Below are positions 54,771 to 64,000 of a stretch of 64,000 nucleotides of DNA, piece after piece. Source of the DNA: Zeus faber. Its lineage: Eukaryota; Chordata; Actinopteri; Zeiformes; Zeidae. The stretch spans positions 2,228,172-2,292,171 of the forward strand of contig OY482852.1 of the NCBI GenBank assembly GCA_960531495.1, in the 5' to 3' direction. A program made the position numbers and the translations under genes. The notes beneath the pieces were generated by a model. It had not been told where the DNA came from and did no database searches. It saw nothing but the letters and a program-made list of their open reading frames with translations. Numbering within the stretch: position 1 is the stretch's first letter; each line of letters starts with the position of its first letter.

Positions 54771-57377
54771 GGGACGTGGCGTTGGCTCAGCAGGGGGTGC
54801 GGGGGAGGGGTTTGCAGGTGGAGGACTTGGGACCTGGGCATCGCTGGCGTTCTTCTGGGGTAAAGATCCTGGTGGAAGGTGCTGCCTGCGGTCAGACTGT
54901 TCCTGTAGACGTTCCCTCAAAGGAACCACTTAACCTAATGAAGTAAATAAGGTAATGTGTCCAAAGGTCATTTGTGTAATTGTTTTACTCGGGCTGAGCG
55001 CAGTGTACGAGGCGGACCTTTGTTCCCCGGCTGGGACATATCTCATTGGCCTTTCCCATTGAGGGAATTAAATCACCAGAGTAAATCTGTCTCCTTAATG
55101 GAGCGAAGATTGGCCTCCGAAGGAGGTAAGGAGGAGTAATTTTAAAGAGAGCTCTGGAACAGACAGTGCCACAGAATTCGGTTGATGGAAAATAAACCCC
55201 CGTGACGTGCAGTTTGTGCCGTGTTTGCAGTTTGGATTCTGCTGCTTCCTTCAGCTCTGCCTCTTTGTAGCCGCGGTGGAAGTCAGGAGGACCAAACTCC
55301 CAATTAACTGCAGACCGCTGGTTCCAGCGTCTTCAACTTGGCTCTTGCAAAATATGTCTAAGAGTCAGTGGGAGTGGAAATCCAAATCCATTATGCCATC
55401 TGGAGTATTTTCTAAAGCTGTAATTGTTTCTCAGGGGATTTTAATGAACAATGCCACAACTGAACAAAGGCGAGCGGGGCCGAGCAGCACTTAGCACTCC
55501 AAACACTCCCCCCGCGCTGGTACAGGCCGGCACCGTCTCCCTACGCAGAGAACTTCTGCTGATAAAATTGGAAACTGGGTTTTTGAAATTCCAATTGGAG
55601 CTTCCTATCTCACGTTAAGCAAATACATCTCAACGTCGTAGATTGGACAGCGGGCGTCCTCGGCCGTGTGCCGCGGCAGACGTGTGCTCAGAAAGCGCCG
55701 ACTGCGGCGGGAGGAGAATCTCCGCTCTCCGGCTTCACCGCTGCACCCGCAGAAGGTGCTGGAGCTCTCCACCCGTGTCATTCTGAATTATTAAGCAGGC
55801 GTCTCTGAGGCTGTTGTTCTTGTCAGTGCTACATGAAGGGCAGATGCTTATTTCCCTGCAACAGCGACGGCTCCAGAATAAATGCAACAAACAGGTGTAA
55901 GAAGATTTGCAAGGCAAAGAGAGGTCGTTCGACGCTGACGCTGGAGGCTGACGCTCCACCTCACTGGGATTTTAATGTTCCAAGAAGAACCGCGAGATGT
56001 CCATGTCCCAAATGTGAGCGAGCGGAGGCAGTTCCTTTACCTCAGGACGTCATGCCTCGGTGAGAGGATGCGGGAGGGCAGCGCGCCTCCTTCTCCTCTC
56101 GGCTCCGTCTCAGATGCTGAGGGGAAGAAGGAGAGCGGGGCCGGAGGACATTACTTCCCGGTCAGCGTATTGCTGCCGGCGTCGGCTGAAATGAGCCGCT
56201 CTAACGAGGCCCGGCTCCCCTCAGCCGGAGCGTCTCATTGATGAGAGCGGTGGCCTCCAGAGCGTCCATCACCACAGCGGCCCGGCTGCGGAGCCCCGGC
56301 CCGGCTGATTAACGCCACGGTCTTCAGCGGATGATTCCTGATATGGAAGTAATGGGCGCATGGCGGTTCATAACCTTCCCAGAACGCTTCTTTACGGCCG
56401 CTGAGTGGGGCGAGGCCGGGCCGGGCGCAGTTAGCAGTGCTGATACGAGCAAACCTCTGACCAGGTTCACAGCTCAAAGGGGAATGATTAATCTAACGTA
56501 CAGTGGAGCAGTGCATTAGGGCCAATTGAATTACTTAACTCTTTAATTTACCAGGGCTGTCTAAGCGGCGGCACAGGGAGGGGCCCTTGACGGAGAGAGA
56601 CCCCGAAATGCATCCATCGTCCAAAACACGCGGTTGTTTACCGGTTTCAGAAAAATAACCCTCACCCCGAAATATATTTTCACCGCTGTTACATCCTTTG
56701 TGTGCACTTGCATTACATGTATTTAACAATATGTTCCAGAGCATTATTTTTAAAACCCTGCTCCTCAGCACAGAGTATTATGGGGTTTCATTCCAGCCTT
56801 GCAGTAGGGATTGATTCAGACGCCATGTGAATTCAGTGAACTACACGGAAGATCATTGAATTCGACTGATTGGGGAATTGATTGTAGCCTCTCAGATCCC
56901 AGTCACTCCTCACCGCTGGATCACTGCTGCACAGCACCAACCAGAGGCAGGTGACAGGTGAGGTTCAGAGCGGTGAGGGGGGAAATCATATGTTTTTTCT
57001 CTTCTCGACAAACACAAAGTGTGTTTTTTTTACAGACACGGGAGTAATACCAACAGAATCATGAACTGAAACGATCTTTTACAAATAAACCAGCAGCAGG
57101 TCCAGGTCTGCATTGCTCTGAAAAACACCAAACAAATCCCATCAAGCTCCCCTCTGACCGCTGTGTTTCAACAAGAGAAGCGTGGAACGGGGCTCTGACG
57201 GCTCCTCATGGGGTCCTTAAAAGGGGCTCCTGAAGCGCAGACGAAATGATTTAATACGTCGCGGGGGGGGTGAGGGAAACCGGGGTCCTCCACCGCAGCG
57301 TCTGCCGTCGCACGTCGCACAGGTGCTTGAAAGTCCTTGAAAGAAAATAATCCATGTAGGCCTGCCTGGAGACCGCC
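54771..57377. other. Intergenic sequence, candidate conserved segments
   Basis: No gene is recognised. The intervals 54950-55200 (CATTGAGGGAATTAAATCAC), 55555-55640 (CTGATAAAATTGGAAACTGG) and 56320-56540 (GGAATGATTAATCTAACG) look like conserved non-coding elements by composition. Short frames on both strands show no domains. Confidence 0.4.
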
Positions 57378-57690
57378 TTGCCCAGATCTGAGGGAGGAGG
57401 GGGTGGAGGGGGGGGGGGGGTGTTGGGGGAGACAAAGGGAGTTTTTTGGGAGGGGTGGGGGGGGATACAGGGGGGAGTTATTTGGGGAGATGAAGGGATG
57501 TTGGAGGGGAGGTGCAGGTATTTCAGGAGGGGAGGTGTTGGGGGAGGCAGTGATATTGAGGGGGACGATTTTGGGGGGAGACGCAGGGAGTTGTGTTGTT
57601 GAGGAGGCGCAGGGGCGTGGGGAGGGGAGTTATGGGGTGAGGCGCAGGGATATCCAGAGGGGAGTTGTCGGGCAGCCTGGATCCCCCCGG
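57378..57690. repeat. G-rich degenerate tandem region
   Basis: Runs of 4-13 G, with loosely repeated GGGGGAG, GGGAGTT and GCAGGGATAT words spaced about 30-35 bp. Strong G-quadruplex potential on the plus strand. The minus-strand proline-rich frame is an artefact. Confidence 0.75.
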
Positions 57691-57965
57691 AAACCCAGAG
57701 CGGGGGGAGGGCTGACGCTGGCGCCCCGCATGCAGGTTTGGACCGAACCAGATGGTGGGATGAGGGGGGAGGATTCGGGCGAGGCCGCCGGCGCGACTCC
57801 ATCCCCCCGGGAGACGCGTCGTCCGGAGCGACGTGTCGTCCGGAGCGACGTGGAAACAGCGCCAGCGGCCGGCACAGAAAAACTGAGATCTGAAGTACAA
57901 GCGACATATCCTGAAGAAACCACAAACAGGATGTGAAAGCGTCTGTCGTTCTGGAAGCTGCAGCA

Positions 57966-59396
57966 GCTGCTATCTGTGTGTGGTTATATGTACTGTACAT
58001 ACGCGCGGTGCTGTGTGTATATACAAGTACACGTATCTGTGTGTGGTTATATGTACTGTACATACGCGCGGTGCTGTGTGTATATACAAATACACGTATC
58101 TGTGTGTGGTTATATGTACTGTACATACGCGCGGTGCTGTGTGTATATACAAATACACGTATCTGTGTGTGGTTATATGTACTGTACACACGCGCGGTGC
58201 TGTGTGTATATACAAATACACATATCTGTGTGTGGTTATATGTACTGTACATACGCGCGGTGCTGTGTGTATATACAAATACACGTATCTGTGTGTGGTT
58301 ATATGTACTGTACATACACGCGGTGCTGTGTGTATATACAAATACACGTATCTGTGTGTGGTTATATGTACTGTACATACGCGCAGTGCTGTGTGTATAT
58401 ACAAATACACGTATCTGTGTGTGGTTATATGTACTGTACACACGCGCAGTGCTGTGTGTATATACAAATACACGTATCTGTGTGTGGTTATATGTACTGT
58501 ACATACGCGCAGTGCTGTGTGTATATACAAATACACGTATCTGTGTGTGGTTATATGTACTGTACACACGCGCAGTGCTGTGTGTATATACAAATACACG
58601 TATCTGTGTGTGGTTATATCTACTGTACACACGCGCAGTGCTGTGTGTATATACAAGTACACGTATCTGTGTGTGGTTATATCTACTGTACACACGCGCA
58701 GTGCTGTGTGTATATACAAGTACACGTATCTGTGTGTGGTTATATGTACTGTACACACGCGCAGTGCTGTGTGTATATACAAATACACGTATCTGTGTGT
58801 GGTTATATGTACTGTACACACGCGCAGTGCTGTGTGTATATACAAATACACGTATCTGTGTGTGGTTATATCTACTGTACACACGCGCAGTGCTGTGTGT
58901 ATATACAAGTACACGTATCTGTGTGTGGTTATATGTACTGTACACACGCGCAGTGCTGTGTGTATATACAAATACACGTATCTGTGTGTGGTTATATGTA
59001 CTGTAAACACGCGCAGTGCTGTGTGTATATACAAGTACACGTATCTGTGTGTGGTTATATGTACTGTACACACGCGCAGTGCTGTGTGTATATACAAATA
59101 CACGTATCTGTGTGTGGTTATATGTACTGTACACACGCGCAGTGCTGTGTGTATATACAAGTACACGTATCTGTGTGTGGTTATATGTACTGTACACACG
59201 CGCGGTGCTGTGTGTATATACAAGTACACGTATCTGTGTGTGGTTATATGTACTGTACACACGCGCGGTGCTGTGTGTATATACAAATACACGTATCTGT
59301 GTGTGGTTATATGTACTGTACATACACGCAGTGCTGTGTGTATATACAAATACACGTATCTGTGTGTGGTTATATGTACTGTACATACACGCAGTG
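57966..59396. repeat. 63-bp minisatellite
   Basis: About 22.7 copies of a 63-bp unit: ATCTGTGTGTGGTTATATGT, ACTGTACATACGCGCGGTGC, TGTGTGTATATACAAATACA, CGT. The unit is a multiple of 3 and free of stops in most frames, so five frames stay open for hundreds of codons (21-residue cycles such as YVLYIRAVLCVYTNTRICVWL). They are not genes. Variation is confined to few sites (ACATACGCG or ACACACGCG, GCGGTGC or GCAGTGC, CAAATAC or CAAGTAC, ATGTACT or ATCTACT). Confidence 0.98.
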
Positions 59397-59639
59397 CCTC
59401 AGAGCCGCTCTCACTTGTTTAACATTGCCGGGGGCAGCACAGAAATCAATAACTCCAAAATAAGTTCTGCTGTTCCTCCAAACCCTCCATGATTACTCCC
59501 GTGTCGCTAATAACAACGGAGTAAACGTCGTCCTCGGCCGCGTCGCAGGAGACGCTGCCTCCATGGAGCAAAAAAGGCTTTAACAGCAGCTCTGCAGCCT
59601 CACAGTGAGGTGGAGCCACAGCACCCAGCACAACACTGG
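59397..59639. other. Intergenic spacer
   Basis: Unique sequence between two arrays. No feature is recognised. Confidence 0.45.
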
Positions 59640-59935
59640 AGTATAGTACACTGCAGTACAAAACACTACATTAAAAATACACTATATTATAGTACACTGC
59701 AGTATAGTGCACTACAGTACAGTACACTACATTATAGTACACTACAGTACTGTATACTACAGTATAGCACATCACAGTGTAGTACACTACAATAAAGTAC
59801 ACTACATTATAGTACACTACAATATAGTACACCACAGTACAGTAAACTCCTGTAAAGCACACAACCGTATAGTACACTACAGTAGTGTAACCTACAGTAT
59901 AGTGCACTACAATATAGTACACTACAGTCCAAAAA
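59640..59935. repeat. 15-bp minisatellite AGTACACTACAGTAT, left array
   Basis: About 20 imperfect units of 15 bp. The same family forms a second array at 62190-62741. Tyr/Val/His frames on both strands are artefacts. Confidence 0.95.
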
Positions 59936-60093
59936 ACTGTAGTATATGCTCTGCATTTAATATAGTGCTTTTCTAATCTTGGGAGTTCTTTATAATACGT
60001 ACATTAACCCACTCATATACATGGATGAGGCTGCAACCGTGTACAGTGGTACCTGGACTTAGCACTGAATCTACTACCACTAACCTAACACAC

Positions 60094-60278
60094 CAGCAGT
60101 CAGTCAGCAGCCAGTCAGCAGCAGCCAGCAGCAGCCAGCAACCAGTCAGCAGTCAGTCAGCAGTCAGCAGTCAGTCAGCAGTCAGCAGTCAGTCAGCAGT
60201 CAGCAGTCAGTCAGCAGTCAGTCAGCAGTCAGTCAGCAGTCAGTCAGCAGTCAGTCAGCAGTCAGCAGTCAGCAGTCA
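60094..60278. repeat. CAGTCAGCAGT array
   Basis: Alternating CAGT and CAGCAGT words (11-bp main period CAGTCAGCAGT) with a few CCAGCAG units at the start. Ser/Gln frames are artefacts. Confidence 0.95.
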
Positions 60279-60363
60279 TTTTTTCATATTTACTGTGTTT
60301 GTGTATTTGGTTTATTTTCACCCTTCATGATGTCATCATTTAAATGGAAAAGCTGCTTGGACA

Positions 60364-62092
60364 AACGACTGTTCTAACACATGACTGTTCTAACATGCGA
60401 CTGTTCTAACATACCACTGTTCTAACATACGACTGTTCTAACACATGACTGTTCTAACATACGACTGTTCTAACACATGACTGTTCTAACATACGACTGT
60501 TCTAACATACCACTGTTCTAACATACGACTGTTCTAACATACCACTGTTCTAACATACGACTGTTCTAACACATGACTGTTCTAACATACGACTGTTCTA
60601 ACACATGACTGTTCTAACATACGACTGTTCTAACATACGACTGTTTTAACATACGACTGTTCTAACATACGACTGTTTGAACATACGACTGTTTTAACAT
60701 ATGACTGTTTTAAAATACGACTGTTCTAACATACCACTGTTCTAACATACCACTGTTCTAACATACGACTGTTCTAACACATGACTGTTTTAACATACGA
60801 CTGTTCTAACATACGACTGTTTGAACATACGACTGTTTTAACATATGACTGTTTTAAAATACGACTGTTCTAACATACGACTGTTTTAACATACGACTGT
60901 TTTAACATACGACTGTTCTAACATACGACTGTTTTAACATACGACTGTTTTAACATACGACTGTTCTAACATACGACTGTTCTAACACATGACTGTTCTA
61001 ACATACGACTGTTCTAACACATGACTGTTCTAACATACGACTGTTCTAACATACGACTGTTCTAACATACGACTGTTTTAACATACGACTGTTTTAAAAT
61101 ACGACTGTTCTAACATACGACTGTTTTAACATACGACTGTTTTAACATACGACTGTTCTAACATACGACTGTTTTAACATACGGCTGTTCTAACATACGA
61201 CTGTTTTAACATACGGCTGTTCTAACATATGACTGTTTAAACATACGACTGTTCTAACATACGACTGTTTTAACATACGGCTGTTCTAACATATGACTGT
61301 TTAAACATACGACTGTTCTAACATACGACTGTTCTAACATACGACTGTTCTAACATACGACTGTTCCAACATACGATTGTTTTAACATACGACTGTTCTA
61401 ACATATGACTGTTCTAACATACGACTGTTTTAACATACGACTGTTTTAACATACGACTGCTCTAACATACGACTGTTTTAACATACGACTGTTCTAACAT
61501 ACGACTGTTTTAACATACGACTGTTCTAACATACGACTGCTCTAACATACGACTGTTTTAACATACGACTGTTCTAACATATGACTGTTTTAACATACGA
61601 CTGTTTTAACATACGACTGTTCTAACATACGACTGTTTTAACATACGACTGTTTTAACATACATCTGTTCTAACATACGACTGTTTTAACATACGGCTGT
61701 TCTAACATATGACTGTTTTAACATACGACTGTTCTAACATGACTGTTTTAACATACGACTGTTCTAACATATGACCGTTCTAACATATGACCGTTTTAAC
61801 ATACGACTGTTTTAACATACGACTGTTCTAACATACGACTGTTTTAACATACGACTGTTTTAACATACGACTGTTCTAACATACGACTGTTTTAACATAC
61901 GGCTGTTCTAACATATGACTGTTTTAACATACGACTGTTCTAACATGACTGTTCTAACATACGACTGTTTTAACATACGACTGTTCTAACATACGACTGT
62001 TTTAACATACGACTGTTCTAACATGACTGTTCTAACATACGACTGTTTTAACATACGACTGTTCTAACATACGACTGTTTTAACATACGACT
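60364..62092. repeat. 16-bp satellite ACATACGACTGTTCTA
   Basis: About 108 units of 16 bp, with the main variants TTTTA for TTCTA, CACATG for CATACG, and occasional 14-bp units (ACATGACTGTTCTA). Blocks of units recur (for example the ACTGTTTGAACATACGACTG segment near 60670 and 60820). No frame is open for long. Confidence 0.97.
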
Positions 62093-62133
62093 TCTTATAG
62101 AACCAATTACAGTCGTAAGTGGAGGTACGACTG

Positions 62134-62189
62134 TACCACGAAAACCTGCTCGAACAGAGCAGAGGAGTTCATTGTTGCTCAAGGACCCT
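62134..62189. other. Spacer between satellite element and right 15-bp array
   Basis: 56 bp of unique sequence, starting with the duplicated TA. Confidence 0.4.
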
Positions 62190-62741
62190 AGTACACTATA
62201 GTATAGTAAACTACAGTATAGTACACTATTGTATGGTACACTTTAGTATAGTACACTACACTATAGTACACTACAGTATAGCTAACTACAGTATATTAAA
62301 ATACAGTATAATACACTACGGTATAGTACACTACACTATAGTACACTACTGTATAGTTAACTACAGTATAGTAAACAACAATATAGTACACTACGGTAGA
62401 GTACACTACACTATTTTACACTACAGTATTGTTAACTACTGTAGAGTACACTTCGGTATAGTACATTACATTTTAGTACACTACAGTATAGTTAACTACA
62501 GTATAGTAAACTACACTACAGTACACTGTGGTATAGTACACTACACTACAGTACACTACAGTATAGTTAACTACAGTATAGTAAACTACAGTATAGTACA
62601 CTCTGGTATAGTACACTACACTATAGTAAACTACCGTATAGTTAACTACAGTATAGTACACTGTGGTATAGTACACTACACTATAGTAAACTACAGTATA
62701 GTAAACTACAGTATAGTACACTACAGTATAATAAACTACAG
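62190..62741. repeat. 15-bp minisatellite AGTACACTACAGTAT, right array
   Basis: About 37 imperfect units of the same 15-bp family as 59640-59935, in the same orientation. Common variants are GTTAAC, GTAAAC and ACTATAGTA. The long plus frame (SIVHYSIVNY) is an artefact. Confidence 0.96.
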
Positions 62742-64000
62742 AAAATTGCCAAATGAAACTGTGATGGATGGTTTCCTCAGGGCTTTACCGCCGCTGTCAC
62801 CACCTCTCTGATATCACGGTGAAGACGGCAGCAGGTATTCTGTCAGTCACTGTGGAGCGGCGTGTATCTGCAGGATAAGCTCCACCCGCCGGTCACGGCT
62901 TGAAATGCACCACCCGGGCACCCGGGGCGGCCATCTTGCGCCCGTGCCAGGCGGAGGAGCGTCCGGACATCTGCAAACACCGTTGCTGGCGCCGCTCCGC
63001 TCCGCTCTGCGCGTTGATCCGCTGTTAATTGCGATCGCTGCACCTGTGTTTGATCAATGTCTCACGCTCGTCACAAAATGGACGCTTCCAATAACAGCGC
63101 TGGTAGTTAAGCGCCGCTATCTCATTCCAGGCTGAGTAATGATGCATGCTAATAACTGGGGACGCGGTTCAATACAGCGGCTCTCAGACGGATGCCGGCG
63201 CATTTCAAGCACAGCTGTCATTAAAATAAATGAGATAGTGTTCCTGCTGTTACGCCAGACTGGGGACTTCGTAAGAATATATTCTTGGGAGGTGTAAAAA
63301 AAAACACATTTATATATATAGTTTTATAGTTATATAGTTTTTCCCGGGTCCGACGGGCGTCCCATCACATTGTACCGCACAATACTTCATCAGGGAGCGT
63401 TTTCCCCAGCAAAGCGCCGTCTGATGAATGAGATCACCGCGGGTCACGGGAGAACGCCGTCCCTTGTACGTTTCATTATATTTATTGTATGAGAACGCAG
63501 CATATAATCAGGGGAAACCACATAGAACGTTTCCATTTCACGGACCTTCAAATGCATTCAAGTGGGATACCATTAGTCGCGATTAGTTCACGGGTCCTTG
63601 GAAAACGCAGACGGTTCAATCCGCTGCGCGACTCCTCCGCCAGGACCCGGTTCACTCCTGCTCAAGCGGCGGACGGACAGCGGTTCCCCCCTTGAAACAC
63701 ACGGACTCATGCTGAGAGAAAAGACACTACTTCGTCTCACCTCGCTGCACGCTTCCGTCTTTTTCGGGGCCACGCCGGTCGCCGGGTGTAGTGTGGAATG
63801 AAGATCCAATGACTTATCCGCCCTAATCCTTCTAATTCCGTGGTGTGGTTTTGTCGCTTACCACTCTGGCTGGTAAATACAAAACCCTCTCCACCTTTCC
63901 CCCCTTGCGGTCCGCGGGTAATTGGTGTGTTCTCTCCTCCTCGGAAGGCTTCCCAGGGGGAAAATGAGGCCCGGCGCAGAAGGCTTGACACGGTAATATG
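62742..64000. other. Intergenic sequence, candidate conserved segments
   Basis: The intervals 63010-63250 (GCTGTTAATTGCGATCGCTG, TAATGATGCATGCTAATAAC) and 63540-63720 look like vertebrate conserved non-coding elements by composition. Short frames at 63489-63991 overlap on both strands and show no domains. No gene is recognised up to the window end. Confidence 0.4.

Larger units (their letters stand above)
60044..62133. mobile_element. TA-flanked element with terminal repeats and internal satellite
   Basis: The left end CAGTGGTACCTGGACTTAGC and the inverse of the right end CAGTCGTACCTCCACTTACG match at most positions over about 25 bp. Both are flanked by TA (60042-60043 and 62134-62135), as for Tc1/mariner-superfamily insertions. 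There is no transposase gene. The inside consists of a CAGT-type array (60094-60278), about 90 bp of unique AT-rich DNA, and a 16-bp satellite of about 1.7 kb (60364-62092). The satellite unit ACATACGACTGTTCTA matches 12 of 16 bases of the right terminal repeat ACTTACGACTGTAATT, read in the same inward sense, so the array may have grown from the terminal repeat itself. Confidence 0.6.

Noticed and set aside
50973..54929. Frames up to 794 codons on the minus strand, Ser/Arg/His-rich
   Set aside because: They follow the 13-bp minisatellite exactly; several frames give the same peptide cycle and there is no domain or splice context.
57251..59492. Very long frames on both strands (up to 711 codons)
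   Set aside because: They are 21-residue cycles of the 63-bp repeat unit, open in five frames at once.
60094..62092. CRISPR array
   Set aside because: The 16-bp units are contiguous with no unique spacers, and the context is a fish genome.
1..64000. Telomere repeats (TTAGGG)n
   Set aside because: None seen, although minisatellite density would fit a subtelomere; the inference stays weak.
1..64000. Endogenous retrovirus or viral gene remnants
   Set aside because: No gag, pol integrase, envelope or long terminal repeat structure was recognised; the reverse transcriptases present are of LINE type.

Overview
The window is vertebrate nuclear DNA, almost certainly from a teleost fish. The evidence is the mobile-element set: a Tc1/mariner element with about 200-bp terminal repeats, an L1/Tx1-type LINE, CR1/L2-type LINE pieces, a tRNA-headed SINE whose tail carries the GTCGCTTTGGATAAAAGCG motif, and a hAT-type end starting CAGTGGTGGAAAG. 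Long (CA)n tracts are also abundant. The species cannot be named from the sequence. I find no convincing host protein-coding exon, tRNA or rRNA gene. The protein-coding sequence that can be recognised belongs to decayed transposable elements. Nearly all the long open frames are stop-free passages through tandem repeats and should not be read as genes.

Layout. 0-14.9 kb: unique AT-rich and GC-rich intergenic sequence with a SINE, (CA)n and (CAA)n tracts, a 12-bp minisatellite (6.74-7.25 kb), LINE tails and CTCF-like motifs. 14.9-22.9 kb: a full-length but decayed L1-type LINE bounded by a perfect 13-bp duplication. A Tc1 element sits inside its 5'UTR, and a SINE sits inside the Tc1 transposase gene, giving three nested levels. 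22.9-33.6 kb: intergenic sequence with a hairpin repeat family, microsatellites, CpG-rich patches and hAT fragments. 33.6-36 kb: a broken CR1/L2 LINE. 36.8-37.7 kb: a 40-bp minisatellite. 38.6-39.2 kb: a hexanucleotide array. 39.5-40.9 kb: a second, 5'-truncated copy of the L1 3'UTR. 41.7-42.4 kb: a 12-bp array. 43-44 kb: GACA tracts. 45.3-45.85 kb: a 14-bp array. 46.9-47.6 kb: a 9-bp array. 50.2-50.7 kb: (GT)n. 51.0-54.8 kb: a large 13-bp minisatellite with higher-order repeats. 58.0-59.4 kb: a 63-bp array. 59.6-62.7 kb: two 15-bp arrays on either side of a TA-flanked element whose terminal inverted repeat resembles the unit of a 1.7-kb internal 16-bp satellite. Between these lie unique stretches, some resembling conserved non-coding DNA by composition only.

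I see no evidence of a multi-gene biological system. The most unusual things here are the transposon whose terminal repeat seems to have become a satellite, the three-level nested insertion with a readable LINE promoter, three separate minisatellites that share the hexamer GACGTG, and the unusually high density of minisatellites, which may indicate a subtelomeric or otherwise recombination-prone region.
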